From Candidatus Villigracilis proximus (GTDB taxonomy: Bacteria > Chloroflexota > Anaerolineae > Anaerolineales > Villigracilaceae), in assembly GCA_016715195.1 (NCBI GenBank), contig JADKBB010000014.1, positions 20,193 to 84,192 of the forward strand: DNA of 64,000 bases. Direction: 5' to 3'. Below the pieces are notes generated by a model. The model saw only the letters and a list, made by a program, of their open reading frames with translations. It was not told where the DNA came from and ran no database searches. Positions 62,299-64,000 of this stretch are shown in pieces. The first letter of the stretch is position 1, and every line of letters begins with the position of its first letter. Position numbers and translations under genes: made by a program.

Positions 62299-64000
62299 AG
62301 TTGACAAAAGAGCAACTTGAGGCAGTTTTCTCATCATCCCCACATAATTATCGAAGCTCCTGCAGGGTATGGAAAAACTAAAACGATGGTAAGCAAAATA
62401 GCTTACCCCTCCTATCTACAGGCCAAGTTACATACCCAAAAAAGATTCTTGTACTTACATTTAGTATAAATGCCTCCTTAAAATTAGGAGGGACGTAACC
62501 TTAGAATTACCAGTAATACTAACTTCTTCCCCAAAGATAGCTCAAAGCGCCATACAGAGTGTTTTTACATCCAATTATCATGACGTTTATCTCGCCGAAT
62601 TGTCGGAAAATTCGGGTATCTAATAAACGAAAAACTTTCTAAAATCAATTCATTGAAAAATGTTGGCATAGATATCTACAATGATCATCCATACACAGTC
62701 GACAGGCTCAAAAAAAACTTAGCCAATTGGGGAATTACCCTATCAAAAGATGAGGTTGAAATCCTACTAAATTTTACAATTAATGTCACAGCCGCAAATG
62801 AGTTATCACGTAGACCAAAAGCCCTAAAATACCTCTCAGAAAATATCGATTCTTATCTTGAAATAATAGAAAAAAAATTCCTACCTGCTGAACTTATAAC
62901 CTTTGACGCAATTATCCTATTTGCGAGAAAAATTCTCAAGAATCACCCCGGCATTCTTGAGTTCTACAAGGCTTTTTTTCCTGTAATAATAGTTGATGAA
63001 TTTCAGGATACAAATATTCTACAATGGGCATTGCTCCAAGACATCGCAGGAAGGCAAGACCAATCAAAAAACAACTTATTTATTTTCGGTGATCGCTTTC
63101 AAAAAATATATGATTTTATTGGCGCAATGGATGGTGTAATCGACTTACAAAATAAACTACAGAATGGATGAAATAGAATTAAAAAACAAATCATCAGCTT
63201 CAAAGAAACCAAGACTTAAGTGATTTTGACGAAAATATTCGAAAACTGGGAGTAAATCCTTGGACATCGAAAATAGACAAAACGGCTAAACTAAAGGTTT
63301 ACAAACTAGACAATCAAGATAATGAATCCGAACAAATAGTAAGGCTAATTAATGCAATATTAAAAACCGACCCCAAGAGCACAGTTGCAGTTTTAGCAAG
63401 AGCAGGAAGAGACAACACTAATACAAAAAATATCGTTGAAGAGTTAAATAAACAAAAGCAAAACGGCTTTTCATATTTTTACGCATTGTATAGTGATGAA
63501 GACGAAGAATATATTTTGTTTCACCAAGAATGCCTAGACAGTTTACACGCTAACATCTCTCATCATTTAAGCTTCCAAAGCTTGTACGGACTAGTAAAAG
63601 AAGATATGAGAAAAAAAGTCTCTGAAACATACATCACTTCAAATCTTATAAGTACATTTTTTTAATCATGTACTCAAGAATACAATTTTGTCAGTTGAAG
63701 AAAAGATAGCTTTAGTAATTGAGACGTTGCAAAACAAATCCCATGGAAACAATACCTTGTATATGTTACAGATCTGCAAGTTACCCTTTCGACGGTACAT
63801 GGTTCAAAGGGGTTAGAATGGGATTATGTAATTCTCCCCAGACATGGAAAGAAATTCACTTCCTTCCTACCCAGGACTTTTAGAATATACATATTTGAAA
63901 AAAACTGTCCAAATAGATTGGAGACAAATCAAATCAAGCGATAGATTCACCAGATTATTCAAGCAAGAACTCAATGTTTTTACGTTGGTGGTACCGATCT
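62289..64000 (+). pseudogene. GajB-like UvrD-type helicase, multiply frameshifted and cut by the window end
   Basis: ATG 62289 starts KLTKEQLEAVFSS. After a frame change comes IIEAPAGYGKTKTM (motif I) and ILVLTFSINAS (Ia). A long intact stretch (62653-63171) holds VIIVDEFQDTNILQW (II) and IFGDRFQKIYDFIGA (III). STVHGSKGLEWDYVIL (V) and the beginning of motif VI (ELNVFYVGGTD) end at the window edge. This is a UvrD/Rep helicase, as GajB in Gabija. Several frameshifts interrupt it; the C-terminal tail is not seen. Confidence 0.75.

Overview
The window looks like chromosomal DNA of an uncultured or poorly studied bacterium, most likely of phylum Chloroflexota, class Anaerolineae. That placement is inference from the style of the proteins and the gene mix (four-subunit 2-oxoacid:ferredoxin oxidoreductase, M55 D-aminopeptidase, NfeD/slipin pair, beta-CASP RNase, LGFP-like secreted repeats, CPBP proteases). 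There is no rRNA gene to confirm it. One tRNA, tRNA-Ser(CGA), is present. Base composition looks close to balanced over most of the window and falls clearly in the last 3.7 kb.

Layout. 0-2.6 kb: an M50 protease, then a minus-strand SRPBCC/EVE/MarR operon and a second MarR gene. 2.9-26.2 kb: an accessory region dominated by small regulators, each next to the genes it probably controls: three PadR, two TetR and one MerR regulator, plus an ECF42-type sigma factor with its YCII partner. Their neighbours are three NAD(P)-binding NmrA/epimerase-like proteins, three CPBP intramembrane proteases, two MBL-fold hydrolases, an FAD oxidoreductase with an unusual C-terminal domain, and many small membrane proteins. 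Several regulator promoters carry long perfect palindromes. 26.3-29.3 kb: the 2-oxoacid:ferredoxin oxidoreductase operon. 29.3-35.4 kb: a 7TM-PAS-GGDEF protein, a FixH-like protein with a di-haem peroxidase, an aldo/keto reductase, ClpS and an acyltransferase. 35.5-43.4 kb, minus strand: MFS transporter, NadE with a separate nitrilase-like gene, tRNA-Ser, beta-CASP RNase, RNase D, an acetyltransferase, and slipin/NfeD. 43.5-60.2 kb: mostly housekeeping genes, including a UDP-sugar dehydrogenase, a prohibitin-like protein, selD, a CorC-type transporter, a rRNA methyltransferase and a universal stress protein.

Two items stand out. First, selD (47.8 kb) has an in-frame TGA exactly at the catalytic Cys/Sec position, followed at the right distance by a GC-rich hairpin that fits a bacterial SECIS element; selD therefore appears to encode a selenoprotein and is easily mis-annotated with a late start. 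Second, the AT-rich right end (60.3-64.0 kb) encodes an OLD-family ATPase/TOPRIM nuclease overlapping a UvrD-like helicase, the gene pair of a Gabija-type anti-phage system, in a badly frame-broken copy cut by the window edge.

Data quality matters. At least ten otherwise conserved genes carry single-base frame breaks, often in short homopolymers, and the Gabija-like genes carry many. Either the assembly has residual indel errors or some genes are decaying. I mark these genes and join the frames where the protein reads through.
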